From assembly GCF_034274695.1 (NCBI RefSeq), contig NZ_CP128362.1:5334501-5398500 (forward strand): 64,000 nucleotides of DNA. Reading direction: 5' to 3'. Below the pieces are notes generated by a model that saw nothing but the letters and a program-made list of their open reading frames with translations, was not told the DNA's origin and did not search any database. The DNA is from Chitinophaga sp. LS1 (GTDB lineage Bacteria; Bacteroidota; Bacteroidia; Chitinophagales; Chitinophagaceae). Positions 7,675 through 17,490 of this stretch are shown in pieces; position 1 is the first letter of the stretch; each line of letters opens with the position of its first letter. The position numbers and the translations under genes are program-made.

Positions 7675-9180
7675 ATGGAGCTATTCGGGTTGTTAGAATG
7701 GTTGGTTCCCAGGGAAACCACGGGTACACAACCGGATCATGATGCTGTGAAAGGGATTAATAGTGAAGCGGAATTAATGGCGTTTATACAGTCTGTACTC
7801 AGGCCGTATTTACACACAATTTCGATTTTGATCGGCATGGCCGATGCGGACGGTATGATCACCTGCTGGTGGTTACATGCTGACAATACTTTTGTATTTC
7901 CGGGTTTTCCGGATAAGGTCCTTCCTATGTATCTATCCAATCTTACCTCCAATATTTTGGAGCTGCATACCCCAGATCGTAGAGATGCTTTCCAGACCAC
8001 TTTATTTAAAAGCGGTGTAAAAGAGGCCCTGATACATTCTTTACAATATCAAGATAAAAATTTAGGATTTCTTTGTTTACTCTCTGAAACCAGTAATACA
8101 TTTTCATCAGCCGTGCAATCTGTAGTGAACAGATCTGCAGGGTTATTTGCCGCTGCATGTCTGCAGGTATTATTGTTACAACTGGCAGAAGAATACCGGC
8201 AAAAGGTGACTGGGGCGTTGCCACCGGTCGTGAATAATTCAGGGATGATAGGCGGGAAGGCATTGCAACCTGCATTACATTTAGTGTCTCAGGTTGCGCC
8301 TACAAGTGCGACCGTATTGTTAACCGGCGAAACTGGTACCGGGAAGGAGTTATTCGCTGCTGCCATTCACAACGCTTCGCCAAGGAAAAACAATATTATG
8401 ATAAAGGTCAATTGTGCCGCATTGCCCCCTCAACTGATCGAATCGGAATTATTCGGTCATGAAAAAGGAGCATTTACAGGTGCATTGCAACGCCGGATCG
8501 GCAAGTTTGAACTCGCTGATAAAAGCACTTTATTTTTGGATGAAATAGGAGAGTTGCCACTGGAATTGCAGGCGAAATTATTACGCGCCTTGCAGGAAAA
8601 AGAAATCGAGCGTCTGGGCGGCAACAATATCATCAAAGTAGATGTTCGCATTGTCGCAGCTACCAATAAAAACCTTGAAGAAGAAGTGGCAAATGGCCGG
8701 TTCAGGGAAGATCTGTATTATCGTTTGTGTGTATTCCCTATTCACTTACCACCACTCCGTGAGCGGATAGATGACATCCCTGTTTTGCTCCAGCACTTTG
8801 CCGGCAGTGCCGCCCTGCGATATGAGAAAAAAATCAGGGGCATCAACCCTGCCTGTATAGATGCGCTGGTCAGTTACCGCTGGCCGGGCAATATCCGGGA
8901 ACTGGAAAACCTGGTAGAGAGGGCGGTCATTGCTTCCACTGACTTATATATTATGATCACACCGCCACTCAGCAGAGAGGTGGCGGCATCGTCAGATACT
9001 TCACCACCCGCTTCCACATTGGCAGATACCGAAAAAGCAGTGATTATCCAGGCCTTGCAACAATGCAATGGTAAGATCAGAGGCCCGCAGGGCGCAGCAG
9101 CAATGCTGGATATTAAACCCACTACCCTGGAGGCCAGGATGAAAAAACTGGGTATTGTAAAAAAGCATGTATTACGATAA
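7675..9180 (+). CDS. Sigma-54-dependent transcriptional activator with GAF-like sensor
   Basis: This 501-residue enhancer-binding protein uses ATP hydrolysis to open sigma-54 RNA polymerase promoters. The N-terminal 170 residues form a GAF-like sensor domain. The AAA+ domain spans roughly 190-420, with Walker A GETGTGKE (218-225), the sigma-54-contacting GAFTGA loop (265-270) and Walker [11 protein letters not shown] Fis-type helix-turn-helix lies at the C-terminus (about 450-495). There is no receiver domain, so the signal should be sensed by the GAF region or a partner. It converges, only 3 bp apart, on a response regulator gene. Two CCAA-TTGG dyads sit in its promoter region. Its target genes are not identifiable here. 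Confidence 0.9.
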   Translation: MELFGLLEWLVPRETTGTQPDHDAVKGINSEAELMAFIQSVLRPYLHTISILIGMADADGMITCWWLHADNTFVFPGFPDKVLPMYLSNLTSNILELHTPDRRDAFQTTLFKSGVKEALIHSLQYQDKNLGFLCLLSETSNTFSSAVQSVVNRSAGLFAAACLQVLLLQLAEEYRQKVTGALPPVVNNSGMIGGKALQPALHLVSQVAPTSATVLLTGETGTGKELFAAAIHNASPRKNNIMIKVNCAALPPQLIESELFGHEKGAFTGALQRRIGKFELADKSTLFLDEIGELPLELQAKLLRALQEKEIERLGGNNIIKVDVRIVAATNKNLEEEVANGRFREDLYYRLCVFPIHLPPLRERIDDIPVLLQHFAGSAALRYEKKIRGINPACIDALVSYRWPGNIRELENLVERAVIASTDLYIMITPPLSREVAASSDTSPPASTLADTEKAVIIQALQQCNGKIRGPQGAAAMLDIKPTTLEARMKKLGIVKKHVLR

Positions 9181-9183
9181 GTG

Positions 9184-9858
9184 TCATCTCATAGCGCCTG
9201 CGTAACCGATGGCAAACTTCACGAGCGCGTTAGGGCCTGACAACTGTAATTTCTTGGTGATATTATGCCGGTGATTATCGACGGTCCTGACACTGATGCA
9301 TTTATAAGATGCGATGTCCCTGCTGCTCATACCTCTGGCAATCATGCTTAGTATTTTAGCCTCTGTTTTACTCAGCCTGTCATTGATGGCGAGTGTGCTT
9401 ACTTCGGGTAGCATCACATTTTCCTTTATATAATTTCGCGTATCCCTGATGTGATGAAACCTGCTGATACGGGAGTGGATACTTTTAAGTAATTCCTCGC
9501 CGGTAAAAGGTGCTACGAGATAATCATCTGCACCGAGGTTCATGCCTTTGCGCATATTTGCGGGCATATTCGGACGGGAAAAGAGAATAAAAGGTATAGG
9601 CTTCAGCACTGAATCATTTCTGAGTGTAATCAGGAACTGATACCCTGTGGCGTCCTGCACTATGGCATCGCAGAGAATGAGATCGGGATGATGTTGATGA
9701 GCCAATCCTATACCTTCCGTAATAGAACTGGTGCTAAGAAGGGTGTATTGCTCCGTAAGCAATTGCCGGATTTTCCGGGCCATGCCTGCATCGGCGGTAA
9801 CTAAGAGTATTCGCTGGGTAGCGTAATTAAGCCCAGGGTCGTTGTTAGGTGCGTTCAT
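9184..9858 (-). CDS. Response regulator with degenerate receiver and LuxR-type DNA-binding domain
   Basis: The protein (about 224 residues from the ATG at 9858, MNAPNND…) has an N-terminal receiver domain and a C-terminal LuxR/NarL helix-turn-helix (LSKTEAKILSMIARGMSSRDI followed by RTVDNHRHNITKKL). The putative phosphorylated Asp is present (LILCDAI). The acidic pair is reduced to TADAG, however, and the conserved Thr/Ser-x-Lys region reads LFSRPN, so the lysine is missing. Phosphorylation may be weak or replaced by another input. No histidine kinase is adjacent. A longer frame begins at 9900 but adds an unlikely hydrophobic start. The stop lies 3 bp from the end of the sigma-54 activator gene. 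Confidence 0.8.
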   Translation of the reverse strand: MNAPNNDPGLNYATQRILLVTADAGMARKIRQLLTEQYTLLSTSSITEGIGLAHQHHPDLILCDAIVQDATGYQFLITLRNDSVLKPIPFILFSRPNMPANMRKGMNLGADDYLVAPFTGEELLKSIHSRISRFHHIRDTRNYIKENVMLPEVSTLAINDRLSKTEAKILSMIARGMSSRDIASYKCISVRTVDNHRHNITKKLQLSGPNALVKFAIGYAGAMR

Positions 9859-10030
9859 GGTATATGGTTTTTCCCATACGGTTGATATGAGAATAATCAA
9901 TCGTTGTTGAATCTAATTAATGGTTTAGGATCGGAATAGAATAATAACAATCTTAGGGAGGCTTTACAGAAAAGATATGGGGTTTTTTGAGTGCGAGACC
10001 TCTGTAAAGATATTGAAAAAATCTTAAGAA

Positions 10031-10059
10031 AAACGCTTCTGCGGTGAGCAGAAGCGTTT
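10031..10059 (-). terminator. Terminator of the polysaccharide operon
   Basis: AAACGCTTCTGC and GCAGAAGCGTTT form a perfect 12-bp stem with a GGTGA loop. On the minus strand it is followed by TTTTTCTT, about 25 bases past the dehydrogenase stop. Confidence 0.75.
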
Positions 10060-10081
10060 GAGATAAATGAGATATAATGCA

Positions 10082-11401
10082 TTATAACCGGCAGTCAACC
10101 AGATTTCGGTCAATGCAGGCTTTGGTATCGAAAATTACGCCATTATTGCGTTTGTACTTTTTGAAATCGAAAGTTAAAAATTCTTTGTGTGCAACGGCTA
10201 TGATAATGCCATCGTAAATTTCATTTTCATTCAATGAAGTAACGATGTCAAGACCATATTCATGTTTTACTTCTTCCGGATCTGCCCATGGATCATAGAT
10301 CGTCACATCCAGACCGAAATCAATTAATTCATGATAAATATCCACAACCCTGGTATTGCGCACGTCCGGACAATTTTCCTTGAATGTAATACCCATGATC
10401 AGAATTTTTGACCCCTTGATCTTATGATCTTTTTCGATCATAAGTTTTACAATCTTGTTCGCTACAAAGTGCCCCATATGGTCATTCACCCTGCGGCCGG
10501 ATAGGATGACCTGCGGGTGATAACCGAGAGCTTCTGCTTTGTGCGCCAGGTAGTAAGGATCCACCCCAATACAGTGACCTCCCACCAATCCTGGTTTATA
10601 TTTTAAGAAATTCCATTTTGTACCGGCAGCTTCTATTACATCGTTGGTATCGATACCTACCTTGTCAAAGATGAGGGCCAGTTCATTTACAAATGAAATG
10701 TTGATGTCGCGTTGTGCATTCTCAATCGCTTTCGAAGCTTCTGCTACCTTGATACTTGGAGCTTTGTGTGTACCGGCGGTAATAATGCTTGCGTACAATG
10801 CATCTACATAAATAGCTATTTCAGGGGTAGAACCACTGGTGACTTTACGAATTTTTGTAAGAGTGTTAACTTTGTCACCCGGATTGATCCTTTCCGGTGA
10901 ATAGCCTGCGAAGAAATCTTTGTTAAATACAAGACCAGATGTTTTTTCCAGTACAGGTACGCAATCTTCTTCTGTACAGCCGGGGTATACTGTAGATTCG
11001 TAGATGACTACATCGCCTGCTTTCAAAATACTGCCAAGCATGGAAGATGCACTGAGAAGTGGCTTGAGATCGGGGGACTTAAATTCATCGATGGGGGTAG
11101 GGACTGTGACAATAAAAACATTGTATTGTGACAAATCTTTCTTGTCGGAAGAAAATGTGAGTCCTGTGGGAGCACCTTCTTTTTTTCGGTCCTGGATCAC
11201 CTGCTTTAATTCATCCAGGTTTGCTTCTTTGGTTCTGTCCTGTCCTTTGCTTAATTCCTTTACACGATCTGAATTGATGTCAAAGCCCAGTACGGGGTAC
11301 TTTTTCGCAAATTCTATGGCAAGGGGTAAGCCGACATAGCCGAGGCCAATGATGGCGATGCGGCTGTTTTCTGGTACGTGTTGCTGTACAACGGGCTGCA
11401 T
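10082..11401 (-). CDS. UDP-N-acetyl-sugar 6-dehydrogenase (TviB/WbpA type)
   Basis: This is an NAD-dependent nucleotide-sugar dehydrogenase that oxidises the C6 hydroxyl of a UDP-N-acetylhexosamine to a uronic acid, supplying acidic sugars for capsule or O-antigen. The 439-residue protein has the N-terminal NAD-binding motif GLGYVG (19-24), the central ESTVYPG region, the catalytic-cysteine motif [12 protein letters not shown] (Cys277) and the C-terminal UDP-binding domain with [14 protein letters not shown]. It is the last gene of a three-gene minus-strand operon, 22 bp after the tyrosine phosphatase gene. Whether the substrate is UDP-GlcNAc, UDP-GalNAc or UDP-ManNAc cannot be decided. TviB-like enzymes are the nearest in sequence feel. 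Confidence 0.88.
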   Translation of the reverse strand: MQPVVQQHVPENSRIAIIGLGYVGLPLAIEFAKKYPVLGFDINSDRVKELSKGQDRTKEANLDELKQVIQDRKKEGAPTGLTFSSDKKDLSQYNVFIVTVPTPIDEFKSPDLKPLLSASSMLGSILKAGDVVIYESTVYPGCTEEDCVPVLEKTSGLVFNKDFFAGYSPERINPGDKVNTLTKIRKVTSGSTPEIAIYVDALYASIITAGTHKAPSIKVAEASKAIENAQRDINISFVNELALIFDKVGIDTNDVIEAAGTKWNFLKYKPGLVGGHCIGVDPYYLAHKAEALGYHPQVILSGRRVNDHMGHFVANKIVKLMIEKDHKIKGSKILIMGITFKENCPDVRNTRVVDIYHELIDFGLDVTIYDPWADPEEVKHEYGLDIVTSLNENEIYDGIIIAVAHKEFLTFDFKKYKRNNGVIFDTKACIDRNLVDCRL

Positions 11402-11423
11402 AATTGAAGTAAGGATTAAATAA

Positions 11424-12185
11424 TTAGATAGATTGTGGTACTATTTGTATTGTATTATTTTTGAATGCATAAGTTTCCAGCAATTTCACCAGTTTTTTAT
11501 CTTTCGCAATTGATTTAATTGCGTGTAGATGCTTGCTATGATGCAAATCGGTCCCGATAAAGTCAATCAATTTATTTTCAATCAGCCATTCCGCAGCTTT
11601 CTGTATATGCCTGCCGTAATAACCGGTCAGGGAGAGCAGGTTTACCTGCAGCAGACAACCTCTTTGCTTGAATACTTTGTATTCTTCCAGCTGCGTATGG
11701 TAGTAATTATATCTTTCAGGGTGTGCCATTACCGGGCGATAGCCTTGTGCGGCGAGTTCAAAGAGCCATTGATGCAATTGGGGCGGAGCACTCATAAATG
11801 AGATTTCCACCAGCACCAGTTCACCATCCAGTGTCATGAGCGGAGCCTTCATCAGGTCTTCAAAAAATTCATCCATGTAGTATTCTGCTGCATGGTGAAA
11901 CTGCACCGGAATATTTTTTTCAGCCAGTGCTTTTTTTACCTGTTGGTAAGGTTTTCTCAGGGTTTCGACCGAGTTTGGATAACGATCCATCATACAGTGA
12001 GGGGTCGTTATCACATGCTGAATACCGAGTGAATGTAAGGTTTCAATAAATTCTATGGACGTGTCGAGGTCTTGCGAACCGTCGTCCACGGCGGGTAACA
12101 GGTGTGAATGAATATCAGTGCCAATACCTGCCAGGAAAGGCAGGTTCGTCTCGACATTTTCAGATTTTTTACGGAAGAAAAACAT
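11424..12185 (-). CDS. CpsB/YwqE-type PHP tyrosine-protein phosphatase
   Basis: This 253-residue metal-dependent phosphatase of the PHP fold normally dephosphorylates the bacterial tyrosine kinase controlling capsule or exopolysaccharide export. The metal ligands are visible in DIHSH (24-28), VDDGS, TTPH, the HPERY motif and GTDLHHS. It lies between the sulfoxide reductase gene (9 bp upstream) and the UDP-sugar dehydrogenase gene (22 bp downstream), consistent with polysaccharide control. The matching Wzc-type kinase is not in the window. The protein is cytoplasmic and of normal length. Confidence 0.88.
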   Translation of the reverse strand: MFFFRKKSENVETNLPFLAGIGTDIHSHLLPAVDDGSQDLDTSIEFIETLHSLGIQHVITTPHCMMDRYPNSVETLRKPYQQVKKALAEKNIPVQFHHAAEYYMDEFFEDLMKAPLMTLDGELVLVEISFMSAPPQLHQWLFELAAQGYRPVMAHPERYNYYHTQLEEYKVFKQRGCLLQVNLLSLTGYYGRHIQKAAEWLIENKLIDFIGTDLHHSKHLHAIKSIAKDKKLVKLLETYAFKNNTIQIVPQSI

Positions 12186-12194
12186 AATGGTAAA

Positions 12195-12674
12195 TTATTC
12201 CTCAAAGTTCAGGCCGGAGATTATTTCCTCCAGGTATTGTTGGTCTGTTTCGTCAAAATGTGACAGGTGTTCGCTATCTACATCCAGTACGCCGATCACT
12301 TCGCCACGTCGGATGATGGGTAATACGATTTCGGATCGCGAGAGACTCGAGCAGGCAATATGCCCCGGGAATTTTTCAACGTCAGGAACAATGAGGGTAG
12401 CGGACTGTGCCCAGCTGGCGCCACATACGCCACGTCCTTTTTTAATGCGGGTGCAGGCTACAGGACCCTGGAAGGGGCCAAGTACCAGTTCATCTCCTTT
12501 TATCAGATAAAATCCAACCCAAAACCAGTTAAATTGTTCTTTCAGGGCAGCTACTGTATTAGCGAGGTTCGCCACGAGATCGGGTTCACCTTCGATCAGC
12601 GCCTTGATTTGCGGAATGATAGATTGGTATTGGGCTATTTTGTCTCCTTGTACAATGCTTAAATCTTCTGCCAT
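12195..12674 (-). CDS. msrC: Free methionine-R-sulfoxide reductase (GAF domain)
   Basis: This enzyme reduces free L-methionine-(R)-S-oxide using thioredoxin. From the ATG at 12674 (MAEDLS) it is a single GAF domain of about 159 residues. The three cysteines of the family are present at 74, 84 and 108 (PVACTR, RGVCGAS, GHIACSS), with the same spacing as in the E. coli enzyme. Other family blocks are FNWFWVGFYL, LVLGPFQG and VIGVLDVDS. A frame extending to 12749 adds 25 residues with no family similarity, so I prefer the internal ATG. It is the first gene of the operon with the CpsB phosphatase and sugar dehydrogenase; a functional link is not obvious. Confidence 0.85.
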   Translation of the reverse strand: MAEDLSIVQGDKIAQYQSIIPQIKALIEGEPDLVANLANTVAALKEQFNWFWVGFYLIKGDELVLGPFQGPVACTRIKKGRGVCGASWAQSATLIVPDVEKFPGHIACSSLSRSEIVLPIIRRGEVIGVLDVDSEHLSHFDETDQQYLEEIISGLNFEE

Positions 12675-12948
12675 AAGGTGCAAATATAAGGTAAACCGGG
12701 GATATGGGCCAGACCAGCCACTACCGTAGTTAAAAGATAAAATGAACAAATAAATGTCGTATATTCAGGGCGTATTTTTAGCCTGACAGCCCGTTCTTCC
12801 ATTAACGGTGCACCTATTGAAAATCCCACGCAAACAGAACCTTTTAAAAGACAACAAACATGAGAACCATTCATTCGCCGCCACAAGCATGATGCTTGTC
12901 ATTCAGCATTCAAATTGCCAGTTGTTTATAATGCCAACCGGGTTTTAG

Positions 12949-12956
12949 TATATTTG
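12949..12956 (+). promoter_or_regulatory. TAnnTTTG promoter box for idi
   Basis: TATATTTG matches the Bacteroidota -7 element and lies only 8 bases before the idi start codon. If used, the message would be leaderless or nearly so. I see no good -33 TTTG at the usual distance, so confidence is modest. Confidence 0.35.
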
Positions 12957-12964
12957 TTACGATT

Positions 12965-13480
12965 ATGGAAGCACAGGTAATTCTAGTTAACGAACAGGAT
13001 GAAGTGACGGGGGTAATGGAGAAGATGGAAGCACATCGGAAAGGACTATTACATAGGGCGTTTTCTGTATTTATCAGGAACGATGCCGGAGACATGCTGT
13101 TACATCAGCGTGCACTTGATAAGTATCATTCAGGTGGATTATGGACCAACGCATGCTGTAGCCATCCTATGCCAGGAGAAACAGTTACACAGGCAGCCCA
13201 CAGACGATTAACAGAAGAAATGGGCTTCGACTGCCCGTTGTCCGAATTGTTTCAGTTTACCTACCGTACAGATTTTGATAATGGTCTGATTGAGCATGAG
13301 TATGACCATGTACTCATGGGGACATATAACGGTACAATTAACCCGAACCCACAGGAAGTAAACGACCATCGGTTTATATCCGTAGAAACAATAACCCGGT
13401 TGTTGCAGGAACAACCCGCACAGTTTACCAGCTGGTTTAAGCTGGCTTTTCCAAAAGTTATTGAGCATCTGGGCAAATAA
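12965..13480 (+). CDS. idi: Isopentenyl-diphosphate delta-isomerase, type 1
   Basis: It interconverts isopentenyl and dimethylallyl diphosphate, the two C5 units of all terpenoids. The 171-residue Nudix-fold protein carries the catalytic cysteine in TNACCSHP (Cys65), the helix RRLTEEMGF, and the EHEYDH region that supplies the second active-site acid and metal ligands. Length and spacing match type 1 enzymes. It lies 181 bp upstream of a terpene synthase gene on the same strand, with no strong terminator between, so the two may be co-transcribed. Isomerase supply next to a cyclase is a common pairing in terpenoid clusters. Confidence 0.92.
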   Translation: MEAQVILVNEQDEVTGVMEKMEAHRKGLLHRAFSVFIRNDAGDMLLHQRALDKYHSGGLWTNACCSHPMPGETVTQAAHRRLTEEMGFDCPLSELFQFTYRTDFDNGLIEHEYDHVLMGTYNGTINPNPQEVNDHRFISVETITRLLQEQPAQFTSWFKLAFPKVIEHLGK

Positions 13481-13661
13481 GGTTGTCAAAATGCAGTAAG
13501 AGAGCAATGGAGCAGTCATTATTAATGACAGCACCGGAGACTCCTTTTCCTGAATGTTTGAGGGTTTGATCATCCGGCGCCTCCGGAAGGTCGGGCCCTT
13601 TCTCATTTTTACGCCCTTTATTGCCGCAGATGCATGTACCCACTCAAAATCCTAATTTATT

Positions 13662-14621
13662 ATGCCAACGATCATTATGCCACGGATAGTTTATCCGTTT
13701 CCCTCATTTATTAACCAGCATGTAGAAGCTGCACACGCCCAGAACCTGGCCTTTGTTACTCAGTTCGGTCTTGTCAATTCGCCGGAAGGCATTGCTAAAT
13801 TTAATAAAGCACGCTTTGCATGGCTGGCAGCAAGGGCTTTTCCGTATGCAGCCCTACATGAGCTTTGTGTGATCGCCAACTTTAATACCTGGCTTTTTAT
13901 GCTCGACGACCAGTGTGATGAAGCACAACTGGGTAAGAAAGCGGTATACCTGGAGAGCGTGACGGACAGTTTTATGCAAATCATACGTAATAATACGCCA
14001 GTGGATAGTATCCTCGGCCGCAGTTTTGCAGATATCTGGGACCGCATGCAGGCATTAGGTTCTCCGGGCTGGCAATTACGGTTTATCAGGAGTATGGAAG
14101 AATACTTTACTTCCTGCCATTGGGAGGCCGGTAACCGCGCCGCCAATGTTACGCCGACTGTGGCAGAATACGTGACTATGCGCCCTTATACCGGGGCACT
14201 GTTTGCAGATGTGGAGGCCATTGAAATCATCGAAAAAGTTTACCTCCCTTCTGAAATTCTGCAACATTTTATTGTGCAGAGATTGGTTTTAGCTTGTAAT
14301 AATATTGTATGTTGGAGCAACGACATCTTCTCCTGCGCCAAGGAAGCAAAACAGGGTGATGTGCACAACCTCGTGCTTGTATTACGGCATGAGCGGCAGT
14401 TATCTCTGCAGGAAGCAGTAGATGAAACTGCACGTATGCACAATGAAGAGGTGAAACTGTTCACAGCACTCGAAAAACTGGTTCCGTCTTTTGGAGAAGT
14501 GATGGATAAGGAACTGGAAAGGTTTATCATGATCCTGCGGTCGTGGATCACCGCAAATTATGACTGGAGTTTTTATGATACAGGAAGGTACCAGGTAAGA
14601 GAGGTTGAAATCGCGCATTAG
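13662..14621 (+). CDS. Class I terpene synthase (sesqui- or diterpene cyclase)
   Basis: A metal-dependent cyclase that ionises a prenyl diphosphate and folds it into a cyclic terpene. All hallmark motifs of bacterial class I enzymes are seen in the 319-residue protein: the aspartate-rich DDQCDE (82-87), the diphosphate sensor Arg174 in RPYTGA, the NSE triad NDIFSCAKE (220-228, spacing N-x3-S-x3-E intact) and the C-terminal RY pair (309-310). The gap of 46 residues between the sensor Arg and the NSE triad is canonical. The product cannot be predicted from sequence. Characterised terpene cyclases exist in Chitinophaga, so activity is likely. No P450 or methyltransferase is adjacent. The preceding gene is idi. 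Confidence 0.92.
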   Translation: MPTIIMPRIVYPFPSFINQHVEAAHAQNLAFVTQFGLVNSPEGIAKFNKARFAWLAARAFPYAALHELCVIANFNTWLFMLDDQCDEAQLGKKAVYLESVTDSFMQIIRNNTPVDSILGRSFADIWDRMQALGSPGWQLRFIRSMEEYFTSCHWEAGNRAANVTPTVAEYVTMRPYTGALFADVEAIEIIEKVYLPSEILQHFIVQRLVLACNNIVCWSNDIFSCAKEAKQGDVHNLVLVLRHERQLSLQEAVDETARMHNEEVKLFTALEKLVPSFGEVMDKELERFIMILRSWITANYDWSFYDTGRYQVREVEIAH

Positions 14622-14628
14622 TTGAAAG

Positions 14629-14658
14629 AAAAGGTTGATCCATCAGGATCAGCCTTTT
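14629..14658. terminator. Shared bidirectional terminator, terpene synthase / membrane protein
   Basis: AAAAGGTTGATCC pairs with GGATCAGCCTTTT (one G-T pair) around ATCA. It starts 8 bases after the terpene synthase stop, and its right arm contains the stop codon of the convergent membrane protein gene. Confidence 0.7.
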
Positions 14659-15677
14659 CTTAATCTTCTTTCCAATAGTTTTCCGATCCACCAGAAAGAT
14701 GCCGCCAGTATGGCGAAAAAGAGTCCTTTGTGGGTACGGTCCCAGAGATATTCAAAATAACGTGTATACATATCCAGTAGTAGGAATAATACAGCCATAT
14801 CCCTGATCATAGGATCATGTTTTTTGATGCCCCAAAGCTGCGACCCCACACACAGGATCGTAAATCCAATCACCCACCAGAGCAGGTGTATCTGCCTTAC
14901 CTGCTGCCATTCTTCCCAGTTGGCCGTATTCCCAAAAATTGAAATCAACCACCCCGAAAGCAACAACAATAACCACGCCCCCGTCCAGGTGATATCCTCA
15001 ATCCGTTTGTAATGTTTATTTTTATAAAAAGCGGCATGGATCAGCATCATCAACCCCGCCAGCAGCACCATCCGGCAAGGTAAGTTCATACCCCAGAAAT
15101 AGGGCTGACCATGACTGAGAAAATAAGTGAGTTTTACATACGCAGGTATGAGACATAGAAGGGTCGCAGACCACAACAGCCGACTTGACAACACCACGCC
15201 GAGTGCACCATAACAGGCCGTAGCGGCTAGCCAAAACACACCGTAGTTCCCATTGAGATAATGAAATGACTTGCCTAAATAGACAACGCTGACTCCTATA
15301 CTCAGTATAGGCAATAGCCAGAATAATTCCCTGTTGAGTGAGTACACCGGATAGCGTTGTTGCCTGCGGTAACCGTGGATACAAAGGAATACAGTGAGTA
15401 GTGCAAATCCCGCAGAGATAATGCCATCGTCCAGCGAGAACTTTAGTCTGAGTACTTCAATCCATTTTTCATCCAGCACCAGTGCGCCGAAAGCCATGAG
15501 TGCACATGAAATAGCAGCAATAAAAATATACAGGGTAATCGCCTGCCAGTCCGTAGTGCGGATGTGCCAGGTACCTCGCAGGTTTTGTGCCTGGTCGGGG
15601 GTGATAAGGGAATCGGTTTCCCACTGTGAAATGGCTCTTTCAAGCAGATGGGCGTCTTTTTTGTCAACTTCCAGCAT
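14649..15677 (-). CDS. Multi-pass membrane protein (DUF2157-like)
   Basis: From the ATG at 15677 (MLEVDKKDAHLLER) the protein has about 342 residues. A short N-terminal cytoplasmic helix region (LERAISQWETDSLITPDQ) resembles the start of DUF2157 proteins. About ten hydrophobic segments follow, beginning at AITLYIFIAAISCALMAFGA and ending in GLFFAILAASFWWIGKLL. An upstream in-frame extension to 15929 has atypical composition and overlaps the divergent symporter gene, so I rejected it. Function is unknown; DUF2157 proteins are only known as integral membrane proteins. It diverges from the symporter gene, about 107 bp apart. Confidence 0.7.
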   Translation of the reverse strand: MLEVDKKDAHLLERAISQWETDSLITPDQAQNLRGTWHIRTTDWQAITLYIFIAAISCALMAFGALVLDEKWIEVLRLKFSLDDGIISAGFALLTVFLCIHGYRRQQRYPVYSLNRELFWLLPILSIGVSVVYLGKSFHYLNGNYGVFWLAATACYGALGVVLSSRLLWSATLLCLIPAYVKLTYFLSHGQPYFWGMNLPCRMVLLAGLMMLIHAAFYKNKHYKRIEDITWTGAWLLLLLSGWLISIFGNTANWEEWQQVRQIHLLWWVIGFTILCVGSQLWGIKKHDPMIRDMAVLFLLLDMYTRYFEYLWDRTHKGLFFAILAASFWWIGKLLERRLRKG

Positions 15678-15784
15678 ATTGGGTAAATATAATATAAAAT
15701 GAAAAGCCTGCATTAATTCCGTATATTTTCCTTTCTTTGCCCAGTTATAATTTTCCCTAAGGCCAATTAAACAGCTTAGTTGTA

Positions 15785-17416
15785 ATGAAGCATTTACAGC
15801 AACTCGATTATATCGTCTTCCTAATTTATTTTGTGATAGTAGCAAGTTACGGCTACTGGATCTACAGTCGCAAGAAGTCTGCCATGGCGAGTTCCAAAGA
15901 CTTCTTTTTGGCAGAAGGATCATTGACATGGTGGGCTATCGGAGCTTCACTGATCGCGTCCAATATCAGTGCAGAGCACTTTATCGGAATGTCCGGGTCA
16001 GGGTTTGCACTGGGATTGGCAATATCCACTTATGAATGGATGAGTGCCGCCACGCTCATTATTGTCGCAGTGTTTTTTATACCCGTGTACCTGAAAAACA
16101 GGATTTACACCATGCCACAGTTTTTATTACAGCGGTACAATTCCACGGTGAGTACCATCATGGCTGTGTTCTGGTTGCTGGTGTATGTGTTTGTCAACCT
16201 AACTTCTATTATTTATTTAGGTGCACTGGCCATCTCTGCGATATCCGGGATCGATTTTTACTGGTGTATTTTCGGACTGGCGCTATTTGCCGTAGTCGTG
16301 ACTTTGGGCGGTATGAAGGTGATCGGCTATACGGATGTGATACAGGTGATCGTGCTGATCGTGGGTGGTCTGGCTACGACCTATCTCGCCCTGCACATGG
16401 TGAGCAGACATTTTGGATATGGTGATGATATTTTCAAAGGATTGAGCTTAATAAAGGAAAAAGCGGATACGCATTTTCATATGATCTTTCCTTCCACACA
16501 CCCGTATTATAAAGATCTACCGGGATTGTCCGTGTTGATAGGAGGGATGTGGGTGAATAATTTAAACTACTGGGGATGTAACCAGTATATTATACAGCGT
16601 ACGCTGGGTGCGGATCTGAAAACAGCGCGCAGCGGTATCCTGTTTGCAGCGTTCCTGAAATTACTGATCCCTGTTATTGCTGTACTGCCGGGCATTGCAG
16701 CATATGTATTATACCAGAATGGGGTATTTGGTGCAGAACTGCATGATGCGGCAGGTGCATTAAAACCGGATCAGGCGTATCCTACATTATTGAATTTATT
16801 ACCGGCAGGTCTGAAAGGGCTGGCATTTGCCGCGCTCACAGCTGCTGTAGTGGCGTCTCTGGCGGGTAAGGCAAATAGTATTTCTACGATCTTCTCACTG
16901 GATATCTATCATAAGTTCTTCAAAAAAGATGCGACGGAGAAAGAGCTGGTAAAAGTAGGTCGTTATGTAGTAGTTGTTGCCATGCTCATAGCTGCGATGG
17001 TAGCACCAGCACTACGTACACTGGATCAGGCATACCAGTTTATACAGGAGTATGTAGGTTTCATTGCACCTGGTGTACTAGCCATCTTCCTCTTAGGGTT
17101 GTACTGGAAAAGAACAACTACAAGAGCTGCCATGGCGGGTGCCTTGCTCACAATTCCATTATCAGCTTTGCTCAAGTTCCTGCCGGTATGGACAGGCGGG
17201 GCCTTCCCTGATTTTCCGTTTTTGGATAGAATGAGTATTGTGTTTGGGTTGCTGATAGTAATTATGCTGATCCTGACTTATACAGAGGAAAACAGTAAAT
17301 ACCAGCAGCCGGTGATAATAGTAGATAAGAAATTGTTCAAGGCATCCCCTGCATTTGTAGTGGGGTCCGTTATTATAATGGGTATCCTCACAGCTTTGTA
17401 TACGGTTTTCTGGTAA
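15785..17416 (+). CDS. Sodium:solute symporter (SSS family), probable inositol or sugar importer
   Basis: The 543-residue inner-membrane transporter of the SSS family uses the sodium gradient to import a polyol or sugar. It has about fourteen hydrophobic segments. Family signatures include FFLAEGSLTWWAIGASLIAS near the N-terminus, a NLNYWGCNQYIIQR segment typical of the SGLT branch, and AAVVASLAGKANSISTIFSLD. It is followed 190 bp downstream by myo-inositol oxygenase on the same strand, although a strong hairpin lies between. The SGLT branch includes inositol transporters, so myo-inositol is a reasonable guess, but the substrate is inferred from context. Confidence 0.85.
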   Translation: MKHLQQLDYIVFLIYFVIVASYGYWIYSRKKSAMASSKDFFLAEGSLTWWAIGASLIASNISAEHFIGMSGSGFALGLAISTYEWMSAATLIIVAVFFIPVYLKNRIYTMPQFLLQRYNSTVSTIMAVFWLLVYVFVNLTSIIYLGALAISAISGIDFYWCIFGLALFAVVVTLGGMKVIGYTDVIQVIVLIVGGLATTYLALHMVSRHFGYGDDIFKGLSLIKEKADTHFHMIFPSTHPYYKDLPGLSVLIGGMWVNNLNYWGCNQYIIQRTLGADLKTARSGILFAAFLKLLIPVIAVLPGIAAYVLYQNGVFGAELHDAAGALKPDQAYPTLLNLLPAGLKGLAFAALTAAVVASLAGKANSISTIFSLDIYHKFFKKDATEKELVKVGRYVVVVAMLIAAMVAPALRTLDQAYQFIQEYVGFIAPGVLAIFLLGLYWKRTTTRAAMAGALLTIPLSALLKFLPVWTGGAFPDFPFLDRMSIVFGLLIVIMLILTYTEENSKYQQPVIIVDKKLFKASPAFVVGSVIIMGILTALYTVFW

Positions 17417-17449
17417 AACTATTTTGTTTGTCCTGAATTTCAAAAGCTC

Positions 17450-17490
17450 AAAAAAAAACCGTTTTGCCGAAGGCAAAACGGTTTTTTTTT
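17450..17490. terminator. Strong bidirectional terminator after the symporter
   Basis: A perfect 19-bp stem with nine A on one side and nine T on the other closes on a GAA loop (TTGCC-GAA-GGCAA at the tip). It lies 34 bases past the symporter stop. Confidence 0.85.

Noticed and set aside
13481..13661. Possible small gene between idi and the terpene synthase
   Set aside because: The minus-strand frames overlap idi and have no recognisable domain; nothing convincing lies between the two genes.
16036..16425. Alternative frame inside the symporter gene
   Set aside because: It overlaps a complete SSS transporter frame and has no family similarity.
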